DNA of 64,000 nucleotides from assembly GCA_022360095.1 (NCBI GenBank), contig JAKSDK010001806.1, forward strand, positions 1 to 64,000, given 5' to 3'. Each line of letters opens with the position of its first letter. Within the stretch, counting starts at the first letter, position 1. The DNA comes from Phycisphaerales bacterium. Its GTDB lineage: Bacteria; Planctomycetota; Phycisphaerae; UBA1845; UTPLA1. Below are positions 36,599 through 46,356 of the stretch, piece by piece. The translations under genes were made by a program, and so were the position numbers. The notes under the pieces were generated by a model. That model saw only the letters and a program-made list of their open reading frames with translations. It was not told the origin of the DNA and did no database searches.

Positions 36599-38683
36599 TC
36601 AACAGTTTATCAGCATGGCGACAAAATCAGAAACGTCGTCGAGGTTCAAACTGCCATCACCATTGAAATCACCGGCGCATGTTTCGGATGACGTTGGTGA
36701 AGTCAGGATTGCATTCAGAAATGCCTGAATGTCCCGACCGTCTATCTTGGCGTCGTTGTTTAGATCGCCCGTGGCTCCTGAGCAAACAGGCGTTGCAGAC
36801 TCCTCGAGAATCGTGATTTGAGGTATGTTCGCAGCAAGAACGTCGAAGCTCGTGAGGTGTTGGATTCCAATAAACGGCGTGCCGTCTGAGGGAACCGCTA
36901 CAATTTCGTCTCCCAGGACAGGTGCATGACCCGTGATCATGATGGGAGTCGGCGAAGGCGAATAGATAACCAACTTCAATTCCTTACCCGGGACGTGCGG
37001 GTCCGTGGGGTTATCATCGCCGCCGCCGCCGCAACCGACTGCGTCAAACGTCACGGATGGACCGCTCAGACCGGTTTCGGAATCCACGAGTACGCCGTCT
37101 AACAAAACGTGGACCTCGTAGGTCGATGCGCCAAGTGGTGAAAAATCAAAGGCTGCCTGCAATTGCTCTCCGATGTCTTCAATCCGCACCGAGCCGAGCA
37201 ACTGGTCCGGCACGTCGTTCACCGAGCCGTTTGTCTGAAGCTCCATATAGGCGCCCGTCGGAAGTAAAGAGGGGTCCAGAGCCTGCCAGAATGCGCTCCA
37301 ATCATCGGCTTGTCCGATATCGGCATCCACACCGTCTTCGCCGCTCGAACCGATATTGGACACAATTAGTTGATCGGGAGATCCTTCCATTGTTGCTCGT
37401 CCAAGTATTGAATGATCAAACGTAAAGGCCTCCAGTGCTTCTTCAAGAATCTGAAATTCAGATAGATCGGCCGCAGTCAATTCGATCGCATAGCTATCGA
37501 AATTCGCGAGTGTTGTCGTGTCAGGTTCAACAATAATTGTTGTTGACGTGAATAAGTTCCCGTCAAAATTAACGTCGAACAGTCCGCCCTTCGCGCGCCA
37601 TATTCGTTTCCAATACTTGTTTTCATTAACATCAGGACAGCGCTTCCATTTACATTTAATTTTTCCGTTGAATGCCGACAAAATGTCAAACGTCATGGTA
37701 TCTGGTATTTCAGTCTGACTGAAAACGGTCGACTCATTGTTGAGAAGCGTTAAGGTGTAAGTCGAAGCCCCAAGCCCGGAAAAATTAGAATTCACGCGGA
37801 GCCCTTGAGGCAGACGTTCCATGCGTGAATAGCCGACGGTTTGAGTAGCGCCCGCGATTTCTACCACTTCTCGTGATTCAGTAAACGAACCGATGGGCAT
37901 CGAAGCGGGATCGAACGGTGTGGTTACGGACAATGCATCAGCTTGCCCGACTTCGATCGCCACACCGTCCTCGCCACTGCTACCAATGTTCGAAACGGTC
38001 AGTGAGCCGTCCATGCCGGCTCCTAGCACTGCTAGACCGAGTGGCACGTGGGGCCGGCCGAACCAAAGAACCTCCAGCTCTAAGACCGCTTCGTCACCAT
38101 ATGCTCCCAATACAATTGAATCGTTGTCAAATGAGAATTGGACTTCCACCGCGCGTGTGCCCGCGGGCAAAATGAAATGAGAACCGTATCCGGCGAATAA
38201 ATGTCGCCACGTGTTCGGATCGGAGTCCAGGACGATCGTACTTGACACAGATCCCAGTTGCGTACCTGGAATGCCGGACCTGGCAGTGAGTATTAGACCA
38301 CCATTCGCCGCGGGGTCGGGAGAATTGACCAATGCGCGGAATCGCGCGGCGACTCTGCCGTCGTCGATGAGCGCAGCCATGCTGGATACATCGATCCATT
38401 GTGAAACCTGCGATGCGTCCAGGGACGTAGAGTTGAGCCGTAGCATTCCATCGCGGATGGGATAGATTCCGTTGTCGGGACCCGTAACAATGTCCGCATC
38501 CTCGGCGGCCCACCGACCGTCGAGCGGCGCCACAAAGGACACAAGTGATGCGCTTCCTGGTTCAAATCCACGATCGACGAGAAGGTTGCTTCCCTGCGCC
38601 GAGACAATGCCTTGTGCGAATAGAAATACGATGACCGCACATGTTCCGATTTCCCGCGTTCTTCGTGTCGCAACTCGTTTCAT
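36599..38683 (-). CDS. Secreted protein with duplicated module and dockerin-like tail
   Basis: A 694-residue protein with a signal peptide (IGTCAVIVFLFAQGIVSAQG). Residues 30-200 look like a carbohydrate-binding-type beta-sandwich (LLVDRGFEPGSASL, GGLILTARSGIPG). A module is present twice: VSNIGSSGEDGV with GQAD near 230 and again near 440, each ending in a LGASTYxLxLL strand. A CGGGGDD linker and the EF-hand pair (DLNNDAKIDGRDIQAFL, DFNGDGSLNLDDVSDFV) follow, and the last residues are MLINC. AAGGAG is 7 nt before the ATG at 38683. It is divergent from the second sigma-kinase operon with 240 nt between, mirroring the VWA gene and the first operon. Confidence 0.75.
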   Translation of the reverse strand: MKRVATRRTREIGTCAVIVFLFAQGIVSAQGSNLLVDRGFEPGSASLVSFVAPLDGRWAAEDADIVTGPDNGIYPIRDGMLRLNSTSLDASQVSQWIDVSSMAALIDDGRVAARFRALVNSPDPAANGGLILTARSGIPGTQLGSVSSTIVLDSDPNTWRHLFAGYGSHFILPAGTRAVEVQFSFDNDSIVLGAYGDEAVLELEVLWFGRPHVPLGLAVLGAGMDGSLTVSNIGSSGEDGVAIEVGQADALSVTTPFDPASMPIGSFTESREVVEIAGATQTVGYSRMERLPQGLRVNSNFSGLGASTYTLTLLNNESTVFSQTEIPDTMTFDILSAFNGKIKCKWKRCPDVNENKYWKRIWRAKGGLFDVNFDGNLFTSTTIIVEPDTTTLANFDSYAIELTAADLSEFQILEEALEAFTFDHSILGRATMEGSPDQLIVSNIGSSGEDGVDADIGQADDWSAFWQALDPSLLPTGAYMELQTNGSVNDVPDQLLGSVRIEDIGEQLQAAFDFSPLGASTYEVHVLLDGVLVDSETGLSGPSVTFDAVGCGGGGDDNPTDPHVPGKELKLVIYSPSPTPIMITGHAPVLGDEIVAVPSDGTPFIGIQHLTSFDVLAANIPQITILEESATPVCSGATGDLNNDAKIDGRDIQAFLNAILTSPTSSETCAGDFNGDGSLNLDDVSDFVAMLINC

Positions 38684-38923
38684 CACACAACTCCTTTCCA
38701 ATTAAAAGTACCGTTCGATCGCCCGATGCAGTTTGGAATCATGGTCCGGCTCCTTTTCTTCATGTTTCTTTGGTCAGCTACTGACACTCCAGCGCCAACG
38801 GCCCCGATCTCACACGGCAGGCAAAGTTTTTTTCGTGAGATTCAAAAATCGGTGGTCAAGCGATGTTTGCTGCGGCTTTGGAGGCAGATATACTGTGAAT
38901 TAGGGCACGGCAGAGGTGAGAGC

Positions 38924-39532
38924 ATGGTCGAAGCCGGCGACAGCACGACGACAACGACGGTTCTTCTCGAAGGTCTCATGCATTCCGGAAATCAGGGGGC
39001 ATGGGCGGCATTTGACCAGCGGTATCGGCCGATCATCCTGGGGTTGGCCCGGAGGCTGGGGCTCGACGAAAGCGATGCGGCTGACGTTGCGCAGGAGACG
39101 TGCATCTGTTTCATTCGAGATTTCCAGGCCGGCAAATATGACCGCCAACGAGGACGACTTCGAGCCTGGCTCATGACCATTGCCAGGTATCGCACTGCCG
39201 ATCTGAAACGGAAAAAAGCTCAACGGCGCGAGCAGCGCGGCGGGTCGGCATTTGTCGATCTTCCGAAAGACGATGAACTGGAAAGAATCTGGGAAGAAGA
39301 ACGTCTGCGCGCGCTTCGGACGCAGTCATTTGCCCAACTGAGACAGGACACCAAATTTAATGAACGGACGATTCAGGCGTTCGAGTTGTACGTCGTACAA
39401 GGGCGCCCGGCGGTGGACGTCGCTCATGAGCTGAACATGACGTCGCAGGACGTTTACACGGCCAAAAACCGAATCGCCGAACGGCTGCGTGAAATCATGT
39501 CCAATCTGGATGAACTATACAATGACGGGTGA
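38924..39532 (+). CDS. ECF-type RNA polymerase sigma factor
   Basis: A 202-residue ECF sigma factor. Region 2 reads WAAFDQRYRPIILGLARRLG and DESDAADVAQETCICFIRDF, then GRLRAWLMTIARYRTADLKR; region 4 is RTIQAFELYVVQGRPAVDVA followed by LNMTSQDVYTAKNRIAERL. The ATG at 38924 follows GAGGTGAGAGC; a longer frame from 38726 begins with unrelated hydrophobic sequence and is not used. The kinase gene starts 3 nt after its stop, so both are on one message. This factor is not closely alike to the other two in the window and belongs to a different ECF subgroup. Confidence 0.88.
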   Translation: MVEAGDSTTTTTVLLEGLMHSGNQGAWAAFDQRYRPIILGLARRLGLDESDAADVAQETCICFIRDFQAGKYDRQRGRLRAWLMTIARYRTADLKRKKAQRREQRGGSAFVDLPKDDELERIWEEERLRALRTQSFAQLRQDTKFNERTIQAFELYVVQGRPAVDVAHELNMTSQDVYTAKNRIAERLREIMSNLDELYNDG

Positions 39533-39535
39533 GAC

Positions 39536-41806
39536 ATGCCGGATGCGCTACCGTCCAATTGTCCGCCGCTCGAACTGATCGAGCAATTCGTCTCCGGCGA
39601 GTCGGAGAGCAACGAAATACGTCGCCACATCGAACACTGTCAGCCATGTCTGATCACGGCGACCCGAATACGGGAGAACAACCAACTCTTAAAGGGTTTC
39701 GCCGGTGAAGCAGCAATCCTGGACCGAAACAAGCCGGTCGCTTCGACGGATCCGCACGTACCCGGTTATGAGATCGTCAGTGAATTGAATCGTGGTGGTC
39801 AGGGCATCGTTTATAAGGCGGTTCATCTGGCGACAAAGCGGACGGTGGCCTTGAAGCTGTTGACACAAGGTCGCTTCGCCACGATTCAGCAGCGGCACCG
39901 TTTCGAACGGGAAGTTGAGCTGATTGCCGCTTTGCGCCATCCCAACGTTGTCACACTCTATGACAGCGGAATCACGCCGGATGGCGCGCACTACTATGCG
40001 ATGGAGTACATCCGAGGAAAACCGCTTGATGAGCACTGTGCAGGTTTTTCAACCTCGAAACGTTCAAACAACGGACATACGGAGATTTTTTTTCTGTTTT
40101 CACGACTCTGCCAGGCCGTGCAATATGCCCATCAACGCGGCATCATTCATCGCGACCTGAAACCGGCAAATATCCTTGTCGACGTCAAAGGCGAGCCACA
40201 CGTCCTCGATTTCGGCATGGCCAAGGCGTTGGGTGCCGGGGCCCTTGGAACTGAGGCGCAAATAACACAGTCGGGCGTTTTCATGGGTTCATTCGCCTAT
40301 GCAGCGCCGGAGCAAATCACGGGCGATCCCGAACAGATCGACATTCGTACGGATGCCTATGCCCTGGGTGTGATCCTCTATGAGATGCTGACAGATCGGC
40401 GTCCTTATGCAGTGGAAGGGAACATCTCCGAATTGATGCACGCGATCTCCGAAGTCGAGCCGGCGCCTCCCTCGACTTTTGACCGGCGAATCAACGATGA
40501 AGTGGACACGATCGTTCTCAAGGCCCTGGCTAAGGCGCCGGAACGAAGATATCAATCCGTGGAATCGCTGCACAAGGACATTAACCACTACCTGAACGGT
40601 GAGCCCATTGATGCGAAGAGAGACAGTTCCTGGTATGTCCTAAGGAAAATCGCACGCCGCCATTGGGGCAAACTCCTGACAGCGACGGCTTTTCTCGCTG
40701 TCGTGTTCTGCTCCACCTCTGTTTCGTGGATTTTCTACCAGCAACGAGAGAGAGAAAAAGAAGAAAAGAAAAAAGTCCAATTCGTGGCAGACACTCGGGT
40801 GATGATCGCTCTCCTGATGAGAGACTTACAAGGTCCGCGGGGGGCGAGACTGAATCGGGCAATCGCGAAAATTGAAGACCGATTCGACGTCTATCCCCAG
40901 GAGGATCCAGAGCTTTATGAACAACTTGGCACAGTCTTTGAAGATTCCAAAAAACCACGACTAGCGGAACTGTATCTTGAAAGAGCACTTGAGCAGCGAA
41001 GGCAATTGTTCGGCGACCGGGATCCCCGAACATTGTTTTCGATGAAGGAATTCGCGATTTTCTTTCAGCGACGAGGAAGGCATAAAGAATCGCAGGAGGA
41101 GAAGCGGAATGATTTCGAAAAATCCGAAACGCTGCTTCGCGAAGTATTGAAACACTGTCGAAAAACGCTGCCTCGCAACAATGAGCTGACCCTCGCATGC
41201 GAGAATGATTTGGGAATCTTACACCTGGATCAAAACCGGCTTGACGAGGCGAAAACTCTTTTTCTAGAGGCATTCGACGCCGGTCAGGCGATGCTTGATG
41301 GGGATCATCCCTTAATCGGCCAACTTATGAATAACCTTGGGATCACCTGCAGGCGCCTGGAATTGTATCGAGAATCGGAAGCCTGGCTGGAAAAGGCGCT
41401 GAAGTTCCAGAGACGAAGCCTTCCTCCAAATCACCCGGACATCATACGAACCTGTTCCAATCTGGGTCACGTCTATTACGAAAACGGAAAACTTGAGGAA
41501 GCCAAAGCTTACTTGGCATCGGCCGTCGAAGCCGCGATCGGCTTCAAGAAGCTGAAAAATCTGCATACCCATCTGACGAGATATGCGGACTGTCTGACCG
41601 CGCTCCGTCGTTGCAATGAAGAAGACCGCAGCTTGCTTCTTAAAGGCTACGAACTCGTCGAGAATAAGCACGGCCTCCGTGCAAGCCTCACTCAGAATTG
41701 CATTAAGGACTTCATTGAGCTGTTTGAAACCATTGATGAGATCGAAATAGCGGATCATTTACGTGAGAAACTGTCGCCATCGCCGGAAACCGGAAAGCCG
41801 TTCTGA
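39536..41806 (+). CDS. Membrane Ser/Thr kinase with anti-sigma-like zinc motif and TPRs
   Basis: A 756-residue protein. The N-terminus has His31-x3-Cys35-x2-Cys38 (HIEHCQPC), the zinc-binding pattern of ZAS-type anti-sigma factors. The kinase domain spans about 80-350: RGGQGIVYKA, RTVALKLL, HRDLKPANIL, DFGMA and FAYAAPEQ. A transmembrane helix lies near 376-396 (LLTATAFLAVVFCSTSVSW), then TPR repeats (ELTLACENDLGILHLDQNRL; HPDIIRTCSNLGHVYYENGK). The gene starts 3 nt after the sigma factor. The simplest reading is a receptor whose zinc domain holds the sigma factor and whose kinase releases it; this is inference from layout. Confidence 0.92.
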   Translation: MPDALPSNCPPLELIEQFVSGESESNEIRRHIEHCQPCLITATRIRENNQLLKGFAGEAAILDRNKPVASTDPHVPGYEIVSELNRGGQGIVYKAVHLATKRTVALKLLTQGRFATIQQRHRFEREVELIAALRHPNVVTLYDSGITPDGAHYYAMEYIRGKPLDEHCAGFSTSKRSNNGHTEIFFLFSRLCQAVQYAHQRGIIHRDLKPANILVDVKGEPHVLDFGMAKALGAGALGTEAQITQSGVFMGSFAYAAPEQITGDPEQIDIRTDAYALGVILYEMLTDRRPYAVEGNISELMHAISEVEPAPPSTFDRRINDEVDTIVLKALAKAPERRYQSVESLHKDINHYLNGEPIDAKRDSSWYVLRKIARRHWGKLLTATAFLAVVFCSTSVSWIFYQQREREKEEKKKVQFVADTRVMIALLMRDLQGPRGARLNRAIAKIEDRFDVYPQEDPELYEQLGTVFEDSKKPRLAELYLERALEQRRQLFGDRDPRTLFSMKEFAIFFQRRGRHKESQEEKRNDFEKSETLLREVLKHCRKTLPRNNELTLACENDLGILHLDQNRLDEAKTLFLEAFDAGQAMLDGDHPLIGQLMNNLGITCRRLELYRESEAWLEKALKFQRRSLPPNHPDIIRTCSNLGHVYYENGKLEEAKAYLASAVEAAIGFKKLKNLHTHLTRYADCLTALRRCNEEDRSLLLKGYELVENKHGLRASLTQNCIKDFIELFETIDEIEIADHLREKLSPSPETGKPF

Positions 41807-41843
41807 TGTATCGAGTATCAGGATTGACGAAAGACCGCCGTAC

Positions 41844-42347
41844 CTACGGCGATGCAAGTAGACTGCTTATGAAGTTGGGAAGGTCATTTTCAACTGTAAC
41901 GAAGCCGTCGTCATCATGATCTGCGCGACAGCACTGATCTTCGGAGTCGGGGCACATGACAGGACAAATCGGCGCGTTCAATACGATCGCCACAAAGGGC
42001 TGTATATCCAAGCCGTTCACATGGTTATCACCGTTGACGTCACCTTGCGGAATACCCCGTGGACGTCCGTGAAAAGAGCCATCGGCCGAATCGGCTGGCA
42101 ATGATCCGGCGAGCTTGTCGCGTTTGGCGTCGTCAGAAACGACGGAAACGCCACTCAACGAGGACCGGCAAAGCGCCGAATGCCTGAGTGTCCCGATCGC
42201 CAGGACGCCGACTCCGACCAGAAAAATGAGATAGATTGTCGAATGACCGGTTCTATGAAACCTGTCGATTGACGTTGGGAAACGCTCGTCGCAACGGTGA
42301 TGAGCCTTGCGCCGACGACAGAAAACAGATGGTTTTATCGAAAACAT
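41844..42347 (-). CDS. Small exported protein with dockerin-like EF-hand pair
   Basis: A 167-residue protein. A hydrophobic segment near 37-55 (STIYLIFLVGVGVLAIG) serves as signal anchor. The second half is an EF-hand pair: DVNGDNHVNGLDIQPFVAIV and DHDDDGFVTVENDLPNFI, with CPVMCPDSEDQCC between. Hence it is mostly a free-standing dockerin-like domain, unlike the large proteins that carry it as a tail. The start at 42347 has a poor ribosome binding site and an internal start is possible. It is convergent with the kinase gene. Possibly a membrane-tethered module that docks to a partner; no cohesin is seen in the window. Confidence 0.6.
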   Translation of the reverse strand: MFSIKPSVFCRRRKAHHRCDERFPTSIDRFHRTGHSTIYLIFLVGVGVLAIGTLRHSALCRSSLSGVSVVSDDAKRDKLAGSLPADSADGSFHGRPRGIPQGDVNGDNHVNGLDIQPFVAIVLNAPICPVMCPDSEDQCCRADHDDDGFVTVENDLPNFISSLLASP

Positions 42348-42630
42348 TTGCCCGGAAGAGAATCCACGGAATTAAAATCGATGGAAGGTCGAACCCACGA
42401 CTGTTTTGCACACCACGCGCCCAGCCGGGCAACGCCGCGAAGCCAGGGGGACCTAACTTCTTGAAACGCTATCACATATTCATAGATTTTGCAACTGAAT
42501 GAGCGACCGCCGCTACCCTGGAAGTATTGAACCCATCGAAAAGACAATCTAAGCCCCGACCGTGAGGGAGGCGTGGGCATGCGAATCGAAGGGATCGTCG
42601 AACTGGCGCCCCGTGCTCCCTCTGTTCAAA

Positions 42631-45600
42631 TCACGGACATCCACTCGTCAGGCAGGTGACGAAATCGGGAATGTCATGACCGTCGACCACCATGTCAGCG
42701 TTGATGTCTGCCTGACACAGGTTAGTTCCCAGAATCAGGGCATCGATGAAGCCTGGCATGTCCTGCAAATCGACACCTGAATCGCAGGTGAAATCGCCTG
42801 CCAAGATGGCCGGGTCCATCAGGCAGTCGGGATAATCGCAGTCGTCCGGTGCGCTATTGCCGTTACAGTCGGGCGTGCTGATTCTGAGCAGATCACAGTC
42901 GTCGGGAACGCCGTTGTTGTTGCAATCACTATTCACCGCGTATTCCAACGTGACGGCGATCGTTGAAGGGTTGCACGTCGTCGGACCAACCTGCGTGCTG
43001 GGGAGCAGATTGATGGTTGCATCCCCTCCCGCGACGAGCAAGTTGAAAATGGGTGCAGATAGGACAATCTGGGCGATATCGGGCGTGGCCGGGCACAGTG
43101 AGGCGTTTACAAATTCCCTCTTCACAAATGTCCCGTTGATGTCGACATCGATGAATTCATTTGCCTGATCGACATCAGCCACCGCCTCGATCGTCAAAGT
43201 GACGTTGCCAGCCGGCTCCGGCGGCGAGAAGACCGTATGACTCTGTGGGCTGCCGTCACCGATGGGTGATAGCAGCGGCGACGTGTCACTGAACGACACA
43301 CTGACCTCACATTCATCCGGCACGAGGTTGCCGTTGCAATCCTGGCTTACCTGACCGTCCCCGTCCGGATCCAACGCATTGACATCACATCCATCATGGA
43401 CGCCGTTGAGATTGCAATCAACCTGCTGTTCGCATTCGTCAGGAACGGCGTTTGCATTGCAATCCAAGCTGATCGCGTCGGCGATGTCACAACTGTCAGG
43501 GGAGAGATTGCCGTTGCAATCGAGACCGGCAGCGTATGGAACAATGTCCAGACGGTCCTGGACGCCGTTGTTGTTGCAATCGATTTCGCATTCGTCGGGG
43601 ACGTTGTTGGAATCAGCATCCTGGCTGAACCCGGAGGCGATGTCGCAGCGATCCGGCAACAGATTGAGATTGCAGTCAATCTCCCAGCCCGGTACGAAGT
43701 CGAAGCCTGTCGGGAACATGAGATCGTGATCGTTACCGCCGATGTGCGTTCTTATAAAGTTCCCCGTCATGACGTCGAATTCGTAAATCTGAGCGTTGGT
43801 CAGATGCAGTGCCTCGATGTCGCCCTTGTGAGCAACATGCTCCTCACCATGATCGTGAGGGATCGACCCGAAATCCTCTCCGGTTTTGACAATAAAAACG
43901 TTGCCGTTCGGTCCTACACGAATGCCCCACGGACTGATCTGCGTCAAGACATCCGCCGTCCCGACCTGGGCCCACTTGCCCAAGGGATCGCCGGTCCCGC
44001 CGTCGAACTCAAGCGTTTCGTTCGTGCCGAAACTGCAAACCAGCAGATTGCCGTCCGGTTTGAAAGCCAATCCCCTCGGTTGATCGAGTCCGCCGTTGTT
44101 GGCGTCGGTGACGAAAACCTGAACAAAAGCGCCGCTTAGGCCGTTATATTCGAACACCTCATGGTCACCGGCCGTGACAAACAGGTTTCCATTGGGACCG
44201 AACGTCAGGCCGAACGGCGCCGTCAGACCGCCCCCACTGGCAAATATGTTGATAAATGCGCCGGTGGCGCCGTTGTAGCGCAAGACGTTGTCGGTCAGGG
44301 AGCTGCTGACGTACAGATTGCCGTCCGGCCCGAAGGTCAGCCCGGCAGGCTCGTCGAGTCCGCCGACGCCGGGGGCCACGAAATCACCAAGATAGTTACC
44401 GTCGAGATCGAATTCCATAATCCGATCATCATCCGCGCTGGTGACCAGGACATGCAGATCGGGGGCGATGACCAGGTCCTGGCCGCGCTGCGCGAGGGCC
44501 CCGGCACCGCCCCCTGATGTTTTCGTCTGTACGCCCGTGTTGGCGAAGAACTCGCGGACAGGCGAATTGGTCAGGCCGCTGGCGATCCAAAGGCTGTGCG
44601 AGCCGGCCAGGGCTTCGTGGTCGGTCGTCAAATCGTTGTCGCAATCCTGGCAGGAATCGAGCACGGCATTGCGATCCACGTCCAAGGTGATATCGAGCTG
44701 GATCTCCGAGTAATCTGACATGCCGTTATTATTGCAATCGGCTTCACACTCGTCGGGAATGCGATTGCCGTACAGGTCGGTGCTTGTTCCCAGGGCAATG
44801 TCCCTGTCATCGGGAACGTTGTTGCCGTTGCAATCCGGCTCGCATTCATCCGGGATTCCGTTGGTGTTGAGGTCCAGGCTTCCGCCTGCAATCTCCGCAT
44901 CGTCGAGCGTGCCGTCGCCATCGCAATCCTCGCATTCATCGGGGATGTTGTTGCCATTGACGTCCGGACTGCCGGACGACACATCGGCGGCATCGGCGAT
45001 GCCGTTCATATTGCAGTCATCGATCACACAAGCAACGCTGTTAATATGACTTTTCATGCTCTGCACGACCGCTGTGTGGAAATACCTGTCCCGGTTGGCG
45101 CCCTGTCCGCTCCAGGTCTGGGCGCAAAGGCTCATGATCGTGCCGCGTTGCGGGGACGTCAGAGGATCATCGCAAGTGTCAACGTTGTTGGATGGGTGGT
45201 TCGTGTGGCGGGTCCCGGCGTTGTGACCGATCTCGTGGGCGGTCACTGAAAGGTCGTAACTCAAAGGGCTGGGCATCGACGGATCCGGGAAGGAGCCGTT
45301 CGCATATCCAACAACCGAATAACCGCCGAAGGAGTTGCAAAGGGCGCTGACGAAGGCCAGACCTCCGATCGGATAATCTCGCCGGCCTGAAAATAATTGA
45401 GCGATATCGCGCGGCACGGCCCCCATGTTGGCGTTCCAATAGCTCTGGAATTCCTGCAGCGGATCGGGGCCATTGACAATATCGTTCGGATTGTCCCACA
45501 GACGGGCGAAGACCACTTCGATGCGCGTGTCCACATCACGTATGTAGATATCACTGACGGCCGCGTACAATTCCACCAGGTACGCGGAAGCCGCATCAAG

Positions 45601-46356
45601 ATCATTGAACAGGGAGAAGTATTCGAAGTCCGTCTCCACCGCCAACTCGATGTGTTTCAGGCCCGGCGTGAAACCGGAGCCGCGGGCCACGGAGGCACCG
45701 ACCGATTCAGGTGGATGATCGTTGAGGACGTGATGGTCTTCGACGCCGCAAAAGGGAACATCTGGCGCCAAACTCACACTGCCCGTTGGTTCGAAGACCG
45801 AAATCCTCCCCGATTCGAGTGTCTGCCCCTGGCTGTCGCGCGACGAAATCTGATAGCGCGCGGCACCGGGGCCGAGGTCGACATAACCGGTGCATTGACC
45901 GTCGCATAACGCCAGGAAGACATGCGAACCCGCTCGGCCCGCCACTTTGCCACGAAAGAGCGATACGCACGAGGGATCGAACTCAATTGCTCGATCAGGT
46001 TGCCCCTTCCGCCCAAGGACGAACCGTGTATCCGGCCCGGTGACTGAAAACGGCTTCACCTGAAGATCGACGCGAAGATCGTGGCGGAGCGGAAAATCTT
46101 GAATCGAGGATCGGCGCTGATCCCTGGATGCCGCCCGAACGGCTTCCTTATCCCATTGAAGGATCGTGGCGGTGGCCTCGGTGGAAACCAATGCGAACGG
46201 TCGCCTGGCCTTGCTCTGCAAAAATTCGTCTTTGGCTGGCTGTCCTTGGAATTTAGGAGGTTGTGCCTCGTGTCCATCGAGCGCCAGCGTGTTCCCGCCC
46301 AAACCTAGGAACATGACTAACACAACCTTGATCCGTAGGCTTCTTCCAAACCTCAT
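42631..46356 (-). CDS. Secreted metzincin protease with calcium-repeat array and NHL propeller
   Basis: A 1241-residue protein with a signal peptide (VVLVMFLGLGGNTLALDG). A prodomain leads to a reprolysin-like catalytic domain with HEIGHNAGTRH from residue 374 and a Met-turn (RGTIMSLC). From about 445 a set of DCNxNGxPDxCD-type repeats begins (at least 8), interrupted at about 582-875 by NHL-like repeats (GLTFGPDGNLYVSSS and similar) and then resumed with about nine more. A C-terminal EF-hand pair ends in GHDIPDFVTCLTSGCP. The repeats should bind calcium. The propeller inserted within the array is unusual. It lies downstream of the third ECF factor on the same strand. Confidence 0.85.
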   Translation of the reverse strand: MRFGRSLRIKVVLVMFLGLGGNTLALDGHEAQPPKFQGQPAKDEFLQSKARRPFALVSTEATATILQWDKEAVRAASRDQRRSSIQDFPLRHDLRVDLQVKPFSVTGPDTRFVLGRKGQPDRAIEFDPSCVSLFRGKVAGRAGSHVFLALCDGQCTGYVDLGPGAARYQISSRDSQGQTLESGRISVFEPTGSVSLAPDVPFCGVEDHHVLNDHPPESVGASVARGSGFTPGLKHIELAVETDFEYFSLFNDLDAASAYLVELYAAVSDIYIRDVDTRIEVVFARLWDNPNDIVNGPDPLQEFQSYWNANMGAVPRDIAQLFSGRRDYPIGGLAFVSALCNSFGGYSVVGYANGSFPDPSMPSPLSYDLSVTAHEIGHNAGTRHTNHPSNNVDTCDDPLTSPQRGTIMSLCAQTWSGQGANRDRYFHTAVVQSMKSHINSVACVIDDCNMNGIADAADVSSGSPDVNGNNIPDECEDCDGDGTLDDAEIAGGSLDLNTNGIPDECEPDCNGNNVPDDRDIALGTSTDLYGNRIPDECEADCNNNGMSDYSEIQLDITLDVDRNAVLDSCQDCDNDLTTDHEALAGSHSLWIASGLTNSPVREFFANTGVQTKTSGGGAGALAQRGQDLVIAPDLHVLVTSADDDRIMEFDLDGNYLGDFVAPGVGGLDEPAGLTFGPDGNLYVSSSLTDNVLRYNGATGAFINIFASGGGLTAPFGLTFGPNGNLFVTAGDHEVFEYNGLSGAFVQVFVTDANNGGLDQPRGLAFKPDGNLLVCSFGTNETLEFDGGTGDPLGKWAQVGTADVLTQISPWGIRVGPNGNVFIVKTGEDFGSIPHDHGEEHVAHKGDIEALHLTNAQIYEFDVMTGNFIRTHIGGNDHDLMFPTGFDFVPGWEIDCNLNLLPDRCDIASGFSQDADSNNVPDECEIDCNNNGVQDRLDIVPYAAGLDCNGNLSPDSCDIADAISLDCNANAVPDECEQQVDCNLNGVHDGCDVNALDPDGDGQVSQDCNGNLVPDECEVSVSFSDTSPLLSPIGDGSPQSHTVFSPPEPAGNVTLTIEAVADVDQANEFIDVDINGTFVKREFVNASLCPATPDIAQIVLSAPIFNLLVAGGDATINLLPSTQVGPTTCNPSTIAVTLEYAVNSDCNNNGVPDDCDLLRISTPDCNGNSAPDDCDYPDCLMDPAILAGDFTCDSGVDLQDMPGFIDALILGTNLCQADINADMVVDGHDIPDFVTCLTSGCP

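Noticed and set aside
38555..38580. Another T-loop-like stretch (GGTTCAAATCC)
   Set aside because: It is part of the coding sequence near the start of the 38683 gene, with no cloverleaf around it.
43396..44139. Open frame of 247 codons on the plus strand
   Set aside because: Antisense to the metalloprotease calcium repeats and propeller; its regular pattern mirrors those repeats.
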